Of a DNA stretch of 30,960 bases, positions 14,714 to 23,864 are shown one piece after another. The stretch comes from JBFWWP01 sp050246115 (GTDB taxonomy: Bacteria; Planctomycetota; UBA8108; UBA1146; JAJFFE01). A program made the translations under genes and the position numbers. The DNA lies in contig JBFWWP010000046.1 in assembly GCA_050246115.1 (NCBI GenBank), positions 1 through 30,960 on the forward strand, given 5' to 3'. Under the pieces are notes generated by a model, which made no database searches, was not told where the DNA came from, and worked only from the letters and a program-made list of their open reading frames with translations. How positions within the stretch are numbered: position 1 is the first letter of the stretch; every line of letters begins with the position of its first letter.

Positions 14714-15429
14714 GCACCGCCCAGGATTGGGTCGCCGGTGCCTCGATCTCGGTGATCATTCCGGCGATCGACGAGGAGGATTCCATCGGCTTGGTGCTCG
14801 CGGACCTGCCGTGGAATGCGCTCCGAGAAGTGATCGTCGTCGACAACGGCTCGACTGACGCCACCGTAGCCCGCGCCACGGCTGGTGGCGCACGGGTCGT
14901 CACCGAACCCCGTCGGGGCTACGGCTCGGCGTGCCTCCGCGGAATCTCGGAAGTGCACCCCGAGTCGACCGTCGTCGTCTTTCTCGACGCTGACTACTCG
15001 GATCATCCCGAGGAGCTACCGCTGTTGACCCTGCCGATCGCAAGCGGCCAGGCCGACCTGGTGATCGGCTCACGCATGAATGCCGGCTGCGAACCCGGCG
15101 CCCTGCTCCCGCAGGCCCGCTTCGGTAACCGGCTCGCGGTGTTCTTGATCCGCGTGTTGTTCGGACAACGCTACACGGACCTGGGGCCGTTTCGCGCCAT
15201 CCGGCGTGACGCGCTCGCACGTCTGCACATGTGCGACACGAACTTCGGCTGGACCGTAGAGATGCAAATCAAGGCGGTACGTGCTGGGCTCAGGATCGTC
15301 GAGGTGCCGGTGCGCTACCGTCGCCGGGTCGGTCGCTCGAAGATCACCGGTACGATCTCCGGTACCGTACGGGCGGGTTGGAAAATCCTGTACACGATCT
15401 TCCGCTACGGCGTCGTGCGGCGTCACTGA
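14710..15429 (+). CDS. Family 2 glycosyltransferase (DPM1/DolP-sugar transferase-like)
   Basis: The 239-residue product starts at ATG 14710, overlapping the kdsA stop by four bases. It has the GT-A nucleotide-sugar fold: SVIIPAIDEEDSIGLVL, then REVIVVDNGSTDATV, a DADYSDHPEE metal-binding DxD-type block and VIGSRM. The later GPFRAIRRDAL and NFGWTVEMQIKAV motifs are typical of GT2 enzymes that glycosylate polyprenyl phosphates or transfer sugars in cell-envelope pathways. There is no membrane domain, only a basic, mildly hydrophobic C-terminus (RAGWKILYTIFRYGVVRR). Coupling to kdsA suggests a role in envelope polysaccharide synthesis, but the substrate cannot be read from the sequence. Confidence 0.88.
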   Translation: MSTAQDWVAGASISVIIPAIDEEDSIGLVLADLPWNALREVIVVDNGSTDATVARATAGGARVVTEPRRGYGSACLRGISEVHPESTVVVFLDADYSDHPEELPLLTLPIASGQADLVIGSRMNAGCEPGALLPQARFGNRLAVFLIRVLFGQRYTDLGPFRAIRRDALARLHMCDTNFGWTVEMQIKAVRAGLRIVEVPVRYRRRVGRSKITGTISGTVRAGWKILYTIFRYGVVRRH

Positions 15430-15461
15430 CCCGTTGCTTCACCGCTGCCGAGCGCCCTCGA

Positions 15462-15477
15462 CCGCTCTCGAGAGCGG
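15462..15477. terminator. Perfect 16-bp palindrome between convergent genes
   Basis: CCGCTCTCGAGAGCGG lies in the 50-bp space between the ends of the plus-strand glycosyltransferase and the minus-strand gene. Its place suggests a shared transcript-end hairpin for both directions, but it has no T tract. Confidence 0.4.
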
Positions 15478-15479
15478 CG

Positions 15480-17591
15480 TCAGTCCTGCGCAGATCCAGG
15501 CGCCGGAGGATGGAACTCCACGAGGGTCCGTGCCAAAGCGGGGTTCTCGGCCTCGATCTTGACCATCCCCACGCCAGCTACGTAGGTCACTGAGATCTTC
15601 GTGCTGTGGCGCGGGCTGCCGGGAGCGCCCGGAATGGAGTTCTCACCGTTCACGACGACGTAATCGGTGAAGGTTCCGGTCGGCAGTTGCAGGGGAGCCC
15701 GCGGCCGGGAGAGGACCCGATCGAACGAGAAGATCTCCTTCTGCCAGGACCACGAGGCCTGGTCGGTGAATGGATACCGCAGCACGATCTCGCCGGGCGG
15801 CGCCACCGGCGCGTGGAGTACGACGTCGGTCTCCTTCAGGAAAGCGAGTACCTCGGTCTTCTCGCCGTTGGCTTCCGCGATCTGGATCCGGACGCGGGTA
15901 GCGCCGCTCTCGTCGCGACCGACGTCGAGGACCGTGCGCTCCTCACGGGCGCCGTCGGCACCCTGGTACACCCAGCGGGTTCCAGGGGTATGGGGGAAGT
16001 AACGCGCGAGCGAGTCACGAAGCAGAATCGCGGCATAGACAGCGGCCGCATCGGCATCGGCATCGGCGTCGGTCTTCGGTGACGGGTTAGGGACACTGCC
16101 GGTGTCACGTCCGGAGGCTGAGGACGGCGCAGCGATGAAGGCCACGCGAACCTGCTCCAGGATCTCCGCCAAGTCCTTCTCCTCGACCGCGCCAAGTCCC
16201 TCCTCCAACGCAGCGACCACCTGCTGCCGCCAGGGTTCGGCTCGGTCCGGGTAGGCCTCGCTCAACACCCGGCAGAGTTCGAAAGCGCGCGCATCGCGCC
16301 CGACCCGCAGGTCGCTGCGCAGCCGTTTGACCACCTCGGCGAAGGCCGTCTCGAGGTCGGCCGGCGTCGCCAGTTCGTCCCAGCGGCGCGCTTCGATCAT
16401 GCACGCCCGCGCCGCGGGAATCTCGCCGCGCGCGAGGCACGAGAAGCCGAGTTGTTGGAAGCGGACGCTCAGCTGCCCGCGCCAGCCGTCGAGATCGTTC
16501 CCGAGCAAGTGCGCATGGAGACGACACCAGCGGAGCAGGGCATCGAAACTCTGGATGTCACACGCCCGGGAGAGCAGGAACGAGCGCAGGCCCCCGAGCC
16601 GCGCGCGCCACTCCTCCGAGCGGCGGGGCGCGATGTCACTCAGGGTTCGACAGCAGAGTACGGCCTCTTCCAAACGCCCGTGGGCCTCGGCGCTCTTCAG
16701 TCGACTCTCGAGGATCATGACCTCGAGGAAACGCGCTTGTTCCGTCGCCCAGGGAAAGCGGCGAACGAGGTCAGCGAACGCTACCGCGGCTCGGTTCCAG
16801 TCTTCGATGGAGAGGGCCCGCTCGACGCGGCGCCGAGCCTCACCCTCCTCGCATCCCGGCCAGGCGAGTTGCGGGTCCAAGCTCAGGTACGTGCTCCAGT
16901 GTCGCGCGGCGCGCTCACGGTCGATGGGCCACCACAACTCGGTGAGATTCCGGTGCACGGGACCACCGGCGTCTTCGCCGAGAAGGACGTTCTCGAGCGT
17001 CTCCGCGTAGCGGTGCATGAATCCAGCCATGCGGAACACTTCGGCGGCGACGCGATGGGCAAACGCATCCAGCGTCGACTGCTGCTCCAGCAGCAGCGCG
17101 ATACCCAACGCCTCGCTGTGGTCTCCCCGCTCGCTCGCGAGGATGGCGCGCAGGAGCTGAGGTTCGACCCAGTCGGGTTCGCGGTCGAGTAGCTCGCGCA
17201 GGCCTCGCAGCGCAAGATCCCACTCGCCGCGGATCACTTGGGCCACGCTCTCTTCGAACACCCGCTCGTTGTCAGACGCAACTTGTGGATGGCGTCGCAG
17301 CGGCAGAGCGTCCAACACGGTCCGGTGCGAGAGCTGGCTCGCGCGCACGGTCGCGGTCTCGGGATTCTCGATCGGATCGTCGACCTGCAGGATCGTGCGC
17401 ACATCTTGGGTGGCGACCTCGAGTACGGACGCCCCGGTCTTGATGACATAGCTCCCTTCGCGGAAGCCGATCACCTCGCCGGTAATGACGGTACCGTCCT
17501 TGCGGATGATCCGCTCCGTACGGTCGGCGTGCGCGAGAGCCGAGCCCAGGAGCACGAAGCACAGCGCAGCCAACCCCATCGGTCGATGCAT
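15480..17591 (-). CDS. Large exported protein with TPR-like middle, function unknown
   Basis: The 703-residue product starts at ATG 17591 with a signal peptide (MGLAALCFVLLGSALAHA). The first mature segment, IIRKDGTVITGEVIGFREGS then VIKTGASVLEVATQDVRTI, looks like the short Sm-like 'KDGTxxxGxV' strand pattern often found at the start of exported planctomycete proteins. The middle (about residues 90-500) is alpha-helical, Leu/Ala/Arg-rich and TPR-like (WDLALRGLRELLDREPDW). A low-complexity DADADADA run, coded by a GCATCG-type microsatellite near 16046-16072, separates it from a C-terminal beta domain (YFPHTPGTRWVYQ, LPTGTFTDYVVVNGE, TYVAGVGMVKIEAENPALA), where 'PGTRWxY' and 'GVGxVK' recur in periplasmic proteins of unknown role. 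It stands alone; the gap of N lies upstream of it. Confidence 0.72.
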   Translation of the reverse strand: MHRPMGLAALCFVLLGSALAHADRTERIIRKDGTVITGEVIGFREGSYVIKTGASVLEVATQDVRTILQVDDPIENPETATVRASQLSHRTVLDALPLRRHPQVASDNERVFEESVAQVIRGEWDLALRGLRELLDREPDWVEPQLLRAILASERGDHSEALGIALLLEQQSTLDAFAHRVAAEVFRMAGFMHRYAETLENVLLGEDAGGPVHRNLTELWWPIDRERAARHWSTYLSLDPQLAWPGCEEGEARRRVERALSIEDWNRAAVAFADLVRRFPWATEQARFLEVMILESRLKSAEAHGRLEEAVLCCRTLSDIAPRRSEEWRARLGGLRSFLLSRACDIQSFDALLRWCRLHAHLLGNDLDGWRGQLSVRFQQLGFSCLARGEIPAARACMIEARRWDELATPADLETAFAEVVKRLRSDLRVGRDARAFELCRVLSEAYPDRAEPWRQQVVAALEEGLGAVEEKDLAEILEQVRVAFIAAPSSASGRDTGSVPNPSPKTDADADADAAAVYAAILLRDSLARYFPHTPGTRWVYQGADGAREERTVLDVGRDESGATRVRIQIAEANGEKTEVLAFLKETDVVLHAPVAPPGEIVLRYPFTDQASWSWQKEIFSFDRVLSRPRAPLQLPTGTFTDYVVVNGENSIPGAPGSPRHSTKISVTYVAGVGMVKIEAENPALARTLVEFHPPAPGSAQD

Positions 17592-17677
17592 GGAACTCCC
17601 CAGCTAGTGGAAACCTTCATGGCCCCCAATGCTGGTCTTTTCGGCAGGCCGCGCCCCCACCTGAAGCGGAACCCCCC

Positions 17678-17777
17678 NNNNNNNNNNNNNNNNNNNNNNN
17701 NNNNNNNNNNNNNNNNNNNNNNNNNNNNNNNNNNNNNNNNNNNNNNNNNNNNNNNNNNNNNNNNNNNNNNNNNNNNN
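17678..17777. other. Assembly gap (100 N)
   Basis: Exactly 100 undetermined bases, the usual placeholder for a scaffold join of unknown size. The flanks 17592-17677 and 17778-17963 contain no gene I can support. An unknown length of sequence, possibly with genes, may be missing here. Confidence 0.98.
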
Positions 17778-17822
17778 CGGGCACGGGTGGTCGGCGGAGG
17801 TCCCGTGGCTCGAGGCCAAGAT

Positions 17823-17860
17823 GCGGACAGGCTGTCCGCGCTCCCAGGGCGCGCCTGGGC
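17823..17860 (-). terminator. Paired GC-rich hairpins after the asparaginase gene
   Basis: GCGGACAG/CTGTCCGC (17823-17839) and CCCAGG/CCTGGG around GCGCG lie about 105-140 bases after the asparaginase stop on the minus strand. They may end its transcript. No T tract is seen. Confidence 0.3.
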
Positions 17861-17963
17861 GTTTGGCAGGGCGTGGGCTCGTGCGTATGCGTCGCGTTGG
17901 TCCGATGGGCGGGGAAGAAGAGACGGGAACAGGTTCGCCCCGCTGCAATCATGCTCCGAGAAG

Positions 17964-18968
17964 TCAGAGACCGGCGACTCGGATCGTGCCGACCGCGCGG
18001 CCGGCCACGTTCGCAACCACCGGCGACTCGATCTGGCGCCACTCGTCATGACACGCGGTGTCGATCCACCCCAGCTTGTGCAGGAGATCGGGCACGACAA
18101 AGCGGTAGCCGCGGTCGCTGCCGTCCACGACCTTGAGGACGACGGCTCCAGGATCTCCCCATACGACGTACACGCCCTCGGCGCCTTCCTTGCTCAAGAG
18201 ACCCGACGGCAAGATGCCAGAGAATCGGTACGGGAGGCGCCCCTCCCCCGAGAACGCGCGCGGGTACTGCGCAATCGCTCGCTCGAGCCGTAGCTTCTTC
18301 TCGAGAAGGCCCTGCTCATTCAAGAACTGGGCGTCGCCGAGTCGCCAGAAGGCGGTGGCCACGGTCTCCAAAGGCAAGAAGAAGGTCGGGGCCCCACACC
18401 CGTCCACCGCAGTCACGGCGGGCGGCACGGGCTGATCGCAGAACCGCTCTAGCATGTCGACGACCGCGTGTTGCACGGGGTGGCCCGGATCCAAGTAGGT
18501 GCCTAGGTCCGCCCCGAGCTGTCGCGCGAACAGCAGCATGCCCGCATGCTTCCCCGAGCAGTTGTTCCCTAGGACCGAGAGCGGCTCGCGCGCCGCGACT
18601 CGACGCCGGCGCTCATAGCCCGAGTAAGGCGCATGAACCCCGCATTGGAGCTGTTCGACTCCGAGTCCATGCCGGCTCAACAAGCGCGCGACCAAGTCGT
18701 GGTGATACTCCTCACCCGCATGCGAGGCGGTGACCAGGGCGAGTTCTTCATCGGAGAGACCGAACGTCTCTTCGACGCCCGCGGCCATCAGCGCCAGCGT
18801 CTGAAACGGCTTCGCCACGGACCGCAGGTAGGTCGCGACTCCCGCTGGGCCCCAACGAACCGGGGTGCCAACCCGCGGCATGACCACGGCGGCCACGCGG
18901 TGACTCGACTCGACATGCTGCCCGCGGACGACCTCGGTCGTGAGCCAATCGTGGGTGTGTGGATTCAT
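17964..18968 (-). CDS. L-asparaginase II family protein
   Basis: The 334-residue product matches the asparaginase_II family (the Rhizobium AnsA type), which is unrelated to the E. coli type I/II asparaginases and hydrolyses asparagine to aspartate and ammonia. Diagnostic blocks are RSVAKPFQTLALMAAGV near the N-terminus, ALVTASHAGEEYH, LGNNCSGKHAGMLLFAR and AVDGCGAPTFFLPLETVA. No signal peptide is seen, so it is probably cytoplasmic. The start ATG 18968 gives the normal N-terminus and length. It is read in the same direction as the larger gene at 19050-21647, 81 bases downstream of it, so the two may be cotranscribed. Confidence 0.88.
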   Translation of the reverse strand: MNPHTHDWLTTEVVRGQHVESSHRVAAVVMPRVGTPVRWGPAGVATYLRSVAKPFQTLALMAAGVEETFGLSDEELALVTASHAGEEYHHDLVARLLSRHGLGVEQLQCGVHAPYSGYERRRRVAAREPLSVLGNNCSGKHAGMLLFARQLGADLGTYLDPGHPVQHAVVDMLERFCDQPVPPAVTAVDGCGAPTFFLPLETVATAFWRLGDAQFLNEQGLLEKKLRLERAIAQYPRAFSGEGRLPYRFSGILPSGLLSKEGAEGVYVVWGDPGAVVLKVVDGSDRGYRFVVPDLLHKLGWIDTACHDEWRQIESPVVANVAGRAVGTIRVAGL

Positions 18969-19049
18969 GGTGACCCGATGGCCAAGTAGGCCGGCGTGCG
19001 CGTGTGCACACCGTGTGCTGCACGCGGCGCAGGAATGGAGTTGTGGGGA

Positions 19050-21647
19050 TCAGCCGGTGCCCGGCTCGCCGATCTTCGCAGGTTTCTGACGTAGAGACTC
19101 GCGGATTCGGGTCCACTCGTCACCGAGGTCCAGCCCGAAACGTTTCTGCAGCTGCTCCAACGAATCGATGACCCCCTCTGGCACCGGACTGTCGGGGCTC
19201 GCGAGCGTCGTCTTCTCGAGACGACGAGCGACCCACAACAGCCGCACACCGGCGTCGGCAGAAACGCTCGGCGACCCCGACTCGGAGAGCTTGGTCAACT
19301 GGCTCTCGAGGACGGTCACCAGAGCCGAGTAGTCGCCGCGACCGATGAGTTCGACCAACTCCGCTCGACCGGCGATGAAACGCAAACGCGCGATCTTGTC
19401 GATGCCGCGGTATTGCAACTCGGGGTGAGCGTTGCGGTAGTCCAGGATCTCCTGGGTCGACTGCGCCAATCGCTGATACGCGGCGGCCTCGTTCTCGGGG
19501 CTGGCCTGTTCGGCGCGCTCGAGCAGGAATCGGGCCATCGCAACCCGTAGGGTCAGCCAAGCGTTCATGACTTCCTGGGTCTCCGGCTTGACCTGATCCG
19601 TACTCACCAGTTTGGCGAGCGCGGGCTCGTCCACGAGCCGCGCGAACCATGGCGTGCGCTCCTCCTTCGGGAACACATACTCACTCAGCAGGCCCAGCGT
19701 CGGGTCGGTGGCGCACAGGTCCTCGGCGTGCCGCACGATCTGCTGCCGCAGCTCGCGATTGCGCTCTTCCTGAAGCTCCTGCAGTAGGCCCCGGAACGAT
19801 ACGACCGACTCGCGCAAACCAATCGTGTAGATCGCCTTCGCGGCTTCGCTACGGTTCCCCGGATCAGAACCGCCCTTGACGACGACTTCGAGCGGGGCGA
19901 TTCCCTCGGCGCGCCGAAGCGTGCCGAGGCCGATGATCGCGAGCCGCCTCGCGAGGCCCGCGCGACGCTCCAAGGCCTGGTTCAGGAGTTCGAGAACCAA
20001 GTCGTCTTCGCTGGTCGGCGGCGTCGCAGCGCGCCATTGACCCAGTAGCTTGACCACCAAGTCGTGGACTTTGATCCGCTTCTCCGCGCGCGTGGCCTCG
20101 GGCGGCACACGACTTTCGAAGACGCGCTTCATCAGCTGCAGATTGCCTGGCTTGGCCGGAGTGCCGGCCGTCGATTCCTGGCTGCGCCGCGGGCCAATGC
20201 GCGAGATCGCGTCCAGCAAGCCGGCGACGAGATCGTCGGCGTCCCGATCCCAATCCCAGTTGCCGGCCTCATCCGACACGAGCAAGGACTCGAGCAGCGA
20301 CTCGAGTTCCAGGCTCAGAGCGCACTTGAGCTTGCCGGCGACGCGCACCGCCGCGAGCCGCAGGTTCGCCGAGGCCGGAGACTGGATCCACTCGAGGAGC
20401 GCAGACACCAACGGCTCGTAACCGCTGAAGTCGGTGAAGTTCTCGAGCGCAGTCAGCGCCTGCAGCCGCACTCCGGGGTCGACGCTTGGATCCTTGGCAA
20501 TGAGCAGGAGGCGGTCGACGAAGGGCTGCAACAAGGCGACCTCGCCCTGGAAGAGGCTCGGAAGGCGCTCTTGAGTTTGTCGAATGCCCTCTCGACGGAT
20601 CTCCTGCGAGCGATCGAGGGAGTCGAGCAGAAACTCGCGAAGCGCATTCTTGTTGGGTTGCAAGTGCTGCAACGCCTGCTGCCAGATCTGAATGGTCTCG
20701 GCGAGCAGCCGTTGGCGGTCCCGCTGGCGCAGCCAATCGGGAATGGGGGTGCGTTCGTTCTGCTTCCACCACTCCCGACACGCCGCGGCGTCCACGAACT
20801 CGATTCCGAGGAGTCGCTGCAGGGCCTCGAGAACCACTCGGTCGGCCTCCCGCCGCGAATCCTCGGCGACACTGGCGTCACTGCCGCTCGCGTCCGAGGG
20901 CTTTGGCTGGCCGGAGTCTGGCTCACCGTTGCCAAGCCTCTGGATCGCGACCCGAATGACCGCCTGGGGGTCATGACGCCCGACGATCGCAAAGAGCCGC
21001 GAGAACCGGACGCTGCCCGCCGGAATCGGCAGCGACCGAAGGTGTTGGACGAGGCCTTGGCGACGCGTCGGGTCAGCCGCGACCGCCACCAGGGCGTCGG
21101 TGACGTCGGGCAAGAAGGCGGTCTGCGAATCGAGCAGGTCGAGTAGGATTTCCTCGCAGGGCTCCTTGCGCTCGACCATGGTGCGGTCGCTGAGGATCTT
21201 GCGCGTCCGAGCTGGCTGCTCGTCGGCCTGCTCGATGAGATAGCGGCGCAGAACCTTGGCCACCCACGGGTTCTTTGCCAGCTTGTCTGGATCGAAGTAG
21301 GCCGAGAGTCGGCCCAAGGCCCGCACCCACTCCTCGGGATCGGAGGAGGCCATTCGCTCTTGGAACTCGAGTTCTTCGGGAGCGGGAGCACCCACGCCCG
21401 GGTTGGTCCCACCCGTCGCCTGGGGACCATTGCCCCAAGCCACGAGACCGAGCAGTGCCCCCAAGGAAGCGGGTGGCGCCGGCGGCAGCGGTGAAGCGTG
21501 GGAAGGGCTCGAGAGGAACAGGGTCAGCCCCGCGACCAACGCCCATCTCGTGGCGTGCCGAGGGCCACCCCACGACGGGTCGCGACTAGGGCGGATCTCG
21601 GAACTATTGCGGACCTCGAGTCCAAACAAGGATCGAACCCCTCCCAC
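19050..21647 (-). CDS. Large exported helical (HEAT-like) repeat protein, function unknown
   Basis: The longest frame gives 865 residues from GTG 21647. That start has no clear ribosome site, and the hydrophobic signal (ATRWALVAGLTLFLSSPSHA) begins about 32 residues later, so the true start may be internal at a non-ATG codon. The mature part opens with a Pro/Ala/Gly stretch and is then almost all alpha-helical with Leu/Arg/Glu-rich units. Several fit HEAT repeats, e.g. VDPGVRLQALTALENFT, ANLRLAAVRVAGKLKCAL and RRLAIIGLGTLRRAEGIAPL. It probably acts as an exported scaffold. I recognise no catalytic motif. The asparaginase gene follows 81 bases downstream. From its start to the end of spoVG (21648-21883) I see no gene. 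Confidence 0.68.
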   Translation of the reverse strand: MGGVRSLFGLEVRNSSEIRPSRDPSWGGPRHATRWALVAGLTLFLSSPSHASPLPPAPPASLGALLGLVAWGNGPQATGGTNPGVGAPAPEELEFQERMASSDPEEWVRALGRLSAYFDPDKLAKNPWVAKVLRRYLIEQADEQPARTRKILSDRTMVERKEPCEEILLDLLDSQTAFLPDVTDALVAVAADPTRRQGLVQHLRSLPIPAGSVRFSRLFAIVGRHDPQAVIRVAIQRLGNGEPDSGQPKPSDASGSDASVAEDSRREADRVVLEALQRLLGIEFVDAAACREWWKQNERTPIPDWLRQRDRQRLLAETIQIWQQALQHLQPNKNALREFLLDSLDRSQEIRREGIRQTQERLPSLFQGEVALLQPFVDRLLLIAKDPSVDPGVRLQALTALENFTDFSGYEPLVSALLEWIQSPASANLRLAAVRVAGKLKCALSLELESLLESLLVSDEAGNWDWDRDADDLVAGLLDAISRIGPRRSQESTAGTPAKPGNLQLMKRVFESRVPPEATRAEKRIKVHDLVVKLLGQWRAATPPTSEDDLVLELLNQALERRAGLARRLAIIGLGTLRRAEGIAPLEVVVKGGSDPGNRSEAAKAIYTIGLRESVVSFRGLLQELQEERNRELRQQIVRHAEDLCATDPTLGLLSEYVFPKEERTPWFARLVDEPALAKLVSTDQVKPETQEVMNAWLTLRVAMARFLLERAEQASPENEAAAYQRLAQSTQEILDYRNAHPELQYRGIDKIARLRFIAGRAELVELIGRGDYSALVTVLESQLTKLSESGSPSVSADAGVRLLWVARRLEKTTLASPDSPVPEGVIDSLEQLQKRFGLDLGDEWTRIRESLRQKPAKIGEPGTG

Positions 21648-21847
21648 GATGTCCGGTCAGACGCGGACCCTGGCAGCCAAGTCGCGGCGCAGCCTCAGTC
21701 AAAGGCCGAGCCGAATGTCGTTGGGCCCGTGGGCGCGGCACCACTCACGAGCCCGAAACCCGAACGCGCAGCAGGCGCCGCGTATTCACGTCGACCGGTC
21801 GGCAAGTCGTCCGCACACCACGCCAACCCGCTCGAGGGGGCTTTCGA

Positions 21848-21887
21848 GTCCCAAGGCAAGCATGGCACGCGCTTGATTGGGGGCTAG
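21848..21887 (-). terminator. Hairpin at the end of spoVG (repeat family C variant)
   Basis: On the minus strand, starting in the TAG stop, CTAGCCCCCAATCAAGC pairs imperfectly with GCTTGCCTTGGG. The arm resembles the hairpin at 2558-2600 and the arm at 6107-6125. It is probably a transcript-end structure. Confidence 0.45.
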
Positions 21888-22495
21888 AACAGTCCCGCGC
21901 CGAAGTTATCATCGGGCGGAGGATTGCCGGTCTCAACGCTTTTCTCGTCGCGGTGATGGTTTTCCGGGACCAAGGTGGGTCGCGGCTCCGGCGCGAGCGG
22001 CTCGACCCGCCGAGCGCGCGGCGGAGCCTGAAACCGTGGCTGGGGGGACTCGACCGCGACCTCGTCTTCTTCGGGTTGATCGAAGTCGTCGAAGCTGGGC
22101 GGCTGGTAACCCGGCTGCTCCGACGCCAGCACCTCCGATTCGTAGCTTTCGAGTACCCGCGCCTGAATCGACTCCCGGCACGAGGAGTGGATCGGGTGCG
22201 CAATGTCGGCATGGAGCTTGAGTCGTCCGTCACGCCCGCGGCCGCCTCGCTCGGGCGGCTGCGACGATCCACACTGCGAGCAAAAGCGCGCGCCGATCTG
22301 GTTCTTGCCGCCACAGGCCTCACAACGGGTCGTGATCTTGCGGCTCGGCATGGCCACGAACAGTCCCTTGGCCCCTTCGATGATCTTCAAGTCGCGGATG
22401 ACGAAGGCATGGTCGATCGTGATGCTGCAAAACGCCTTGAGTTTGTCCTGTTGCTTTCCGTCGACCAGCTTGACGCGCACCTCGGTGATCTCCAC
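21884..22495 (-). CDS. spoVG: SpoVG-family protein with inserted zinc ribbon and long acidic/proline tail
   Basis: SpoVG proteins are small nucleic-acid-binding regulators. The 203-residue product has the two halves of the family: EITEVRVKLV, LKAFCSITIDHAFVIRDLKI and IEGAKGLFVAMPSRK, then DIAHPIHSSCRESIQARVLE. Between them, about residues 58-90, is CEACGGKNQIGARFCSQCG, a CxxC-CxxC zinc ribbon absent from SpoVG of Bacillus. The C-terminal ~85 residues are an extra Pro/Glu/Asp-rich tail, probably disordered. Start is GTG 22495 with GAGAGGAG upstream. It lies downstream of ispE on the same strand, an ispE-spoVG neighbourhood also known from Bacillus, but here separated by 421 bases that contain a family B repeat. 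Confidence 0.88.
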   Translation of the reverse strand: MEITEVRVKLVDGKQQDKLKAFCSITIDHAFVIRDLKIIEGAKGLFVAMPSRKITTRCEACGGKNQIGARFCSQCGSSQPPERGGRGRDGRLKLHADIAHPIHSSCRESIQARVLESYESEVLASEQPGYQPPSFDDFDQPEEDEVAVESPQPRFQAPPRARRVEPLAPEPRPTLVPENHHRDEKSVETGNPPPDDNFGAGLF

Positions 22496-22689
22496 GGAAA
22501 CTCCTCTCAGGTTCGAACCGAGTGCCCGCGGATCCCGATCCTCGGATCCGGAAGCTCGCGAATTGGGAGGGAAGAGCGACCCTCCCTACCCCCGGCAAGG
22601 GCTGCTCGGTCGCGCCGTTGGTCCAGACAGCAAGTTCGCACGGAGACTCGACGTTCGGCGACCCTCGCCGAGGAGTCGGCGCGGGTCCT

Positions 22690-22819
22690 CGGAGGCTGTC
22701 GGAAGACCGCTTTCGACAAGCGAATTGGCGGCGATGCGCCGGGTCGGACGAGGCGAGGCGCAGTCGTATGGGTGAGATACGTCGAGCTGAGCATCGTTCG
22801 AGCGGGTGCATTCATCGGC
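22690..22819. repeat. Palindromic element, family B, partial copy
   Basis: GGAGGCTGTCGGAAGACCGC onward matches the reverse complement of the element at 2735-2887, through GGGTCGGACGAGGCGAGGCG and GCTGAGCATCGTTCGAG. It carries an extra ~18 bases after GCAGTCGT and diverges after CATCGG at about 22819, so its second terminal repeat is lost. It sits between ispE and spoVG. The rest of that gap (22496-22689 and 22820-22916) shows no gene. Confidence 0.75.
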
Positions 22820-22916
22820 TGCGGAGCCACGCTGCGGATCGCAGCGGGAGCGAGCATCGCTGTCACGGCACGGCCTCCTGAATGGGAACGTAGTTCGACT
22901 CCAGGCATGCCATCCA

Positions 22917-23864
22917 TCAACAGCGTAACGACGTTCGAGCATCGAGCCCACGAACCACCCGCGCGTCGACTTGAAGCGGACCGCCGCGGAAGTGATCGAC
23001 CACCTGACGGCACAGCCCCAGAGCCTCGTTCGCGTCGAAACACACCCCGAAGAAGGCCGAACCGCTTCCGGTCATGCGCCAGCGCTGGCCGATCGCCCGC
23101 TCGAGCCAGTTCGCCAACGTCGCGAGGTCAGGGTGCGCGCGCCAGACCGACGACTCGAGTCGATTGAACATCGAAGTGACCCAGCGCTGCGACTCGAGAA
23201 ACGCACGAGGGTTGAAGCTAATTGGGCCATCTGAGCAAGTCAAGGTCAAACTCAGGCCACGGTAGGCGCTCGCTGTATCCGATTGTCGATTCGGCAGGAG
23301 CAACACGAAGAAGGGATCATCGCCTCCCAAGAAAGGCCCCGCGAGATCCTCGAGGCGTTCGCCGCGGCCACGTGCCACAGCCACGCCGTCGCCCAGGAAG
23401 AAGGGCACGTCCGACCCCAAGTCTGCCGCCCGCTGCGCCCACTCGTCAGCCCCTCCGGGCAGCGCAAACCGATGGGCGAGCAGCGCCAACGTGCCCGCGG
23501 CGTTCCCGCTGCCACCGCCTAGTCCGGCACCGATGGGGATTTGCTTCTCGAGCGTCAGCGCAAGGGGCGGAATGTCGAAGTCACGCCGGACCCGAGCGAC
23601 CGCGCGCAACACCAGGTTCTCCGGGCCGGCGGGGACCGGCCTCCCACTCACGACCAACGAGTCCGACCCCGCGCCGTGCGTACGCAGCGACACGGTGTCG
23701 TAGAAGTCCACTGCGTGCAGGAGCGTCACGAGTTCGTGAAAGCCATCGGGTCGCCGACCGAGGATCTCGAGGAACAAGTTGATCTTCGCGGGCGTGCGTA
23801 CGGTTGCACCGTGATCGCTGTCGACGATCCGCAGCAACGGGAATCGCGGTCGTGGCGCGGTCAC
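22917..23864 (-). CDS. ispE: 4-diphosphocytidyl-2-C-methyl-D-erythritol kinase
   Basis: IspE phosphorylates CDP-methylerythritol in the MEP pathway of isoprenoid synthesis. The 315-residue product, a GHMP kinase, has TPAKINLFLEILGRRPDGFH at the substrate side and the ATP-binding glycine loop PIGAGLGGGSGNAAG. It then has DLGSDVPFFL and a C-terminal MTGSGSAFFG motif. Start GTG 23864 overlaps the panC stop (GTGA), indicating translational coupling. The extra ~20 N-terminal residues before TVRTPAKINL are slightly longer than usual, but the overlap supports this start. Confidence 0.93.
   Translation of the reverse strand: MTAPRPRFPLLRIVDSDHGATVRTPAKINLFLEILGRRPDGFHELVTLLHAVDFYDTVSLRTHGAGSDSLVVSGRPVPAGPENLVLRAVARVRRDFDIPPLALTLEKQIPIGAGLGGGSGNAAGTLALLAHRFALPGGADEWAQRAADLGSDVPFFLGDGVAVARGRGERLEDLAGPFLGGDDPFFVLLLPNRQSDTASAYRGLSLTLTCSDGPISFNPRAFLESQRWVTSMFNRLESSVWRAHPDLATLANWLERAIGQRWRMTGSGSAFFGVCFDANEALGLCRQVVDHFRGGPLQVDARVVRGLDARTSLRC

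Noticed and set aside
16046..16072. GCATCG-type short tandem repeat
   Set aside because: It codes for an Asp-Ala run in a linker of the exported protein, an ordinary low-complexity feature.
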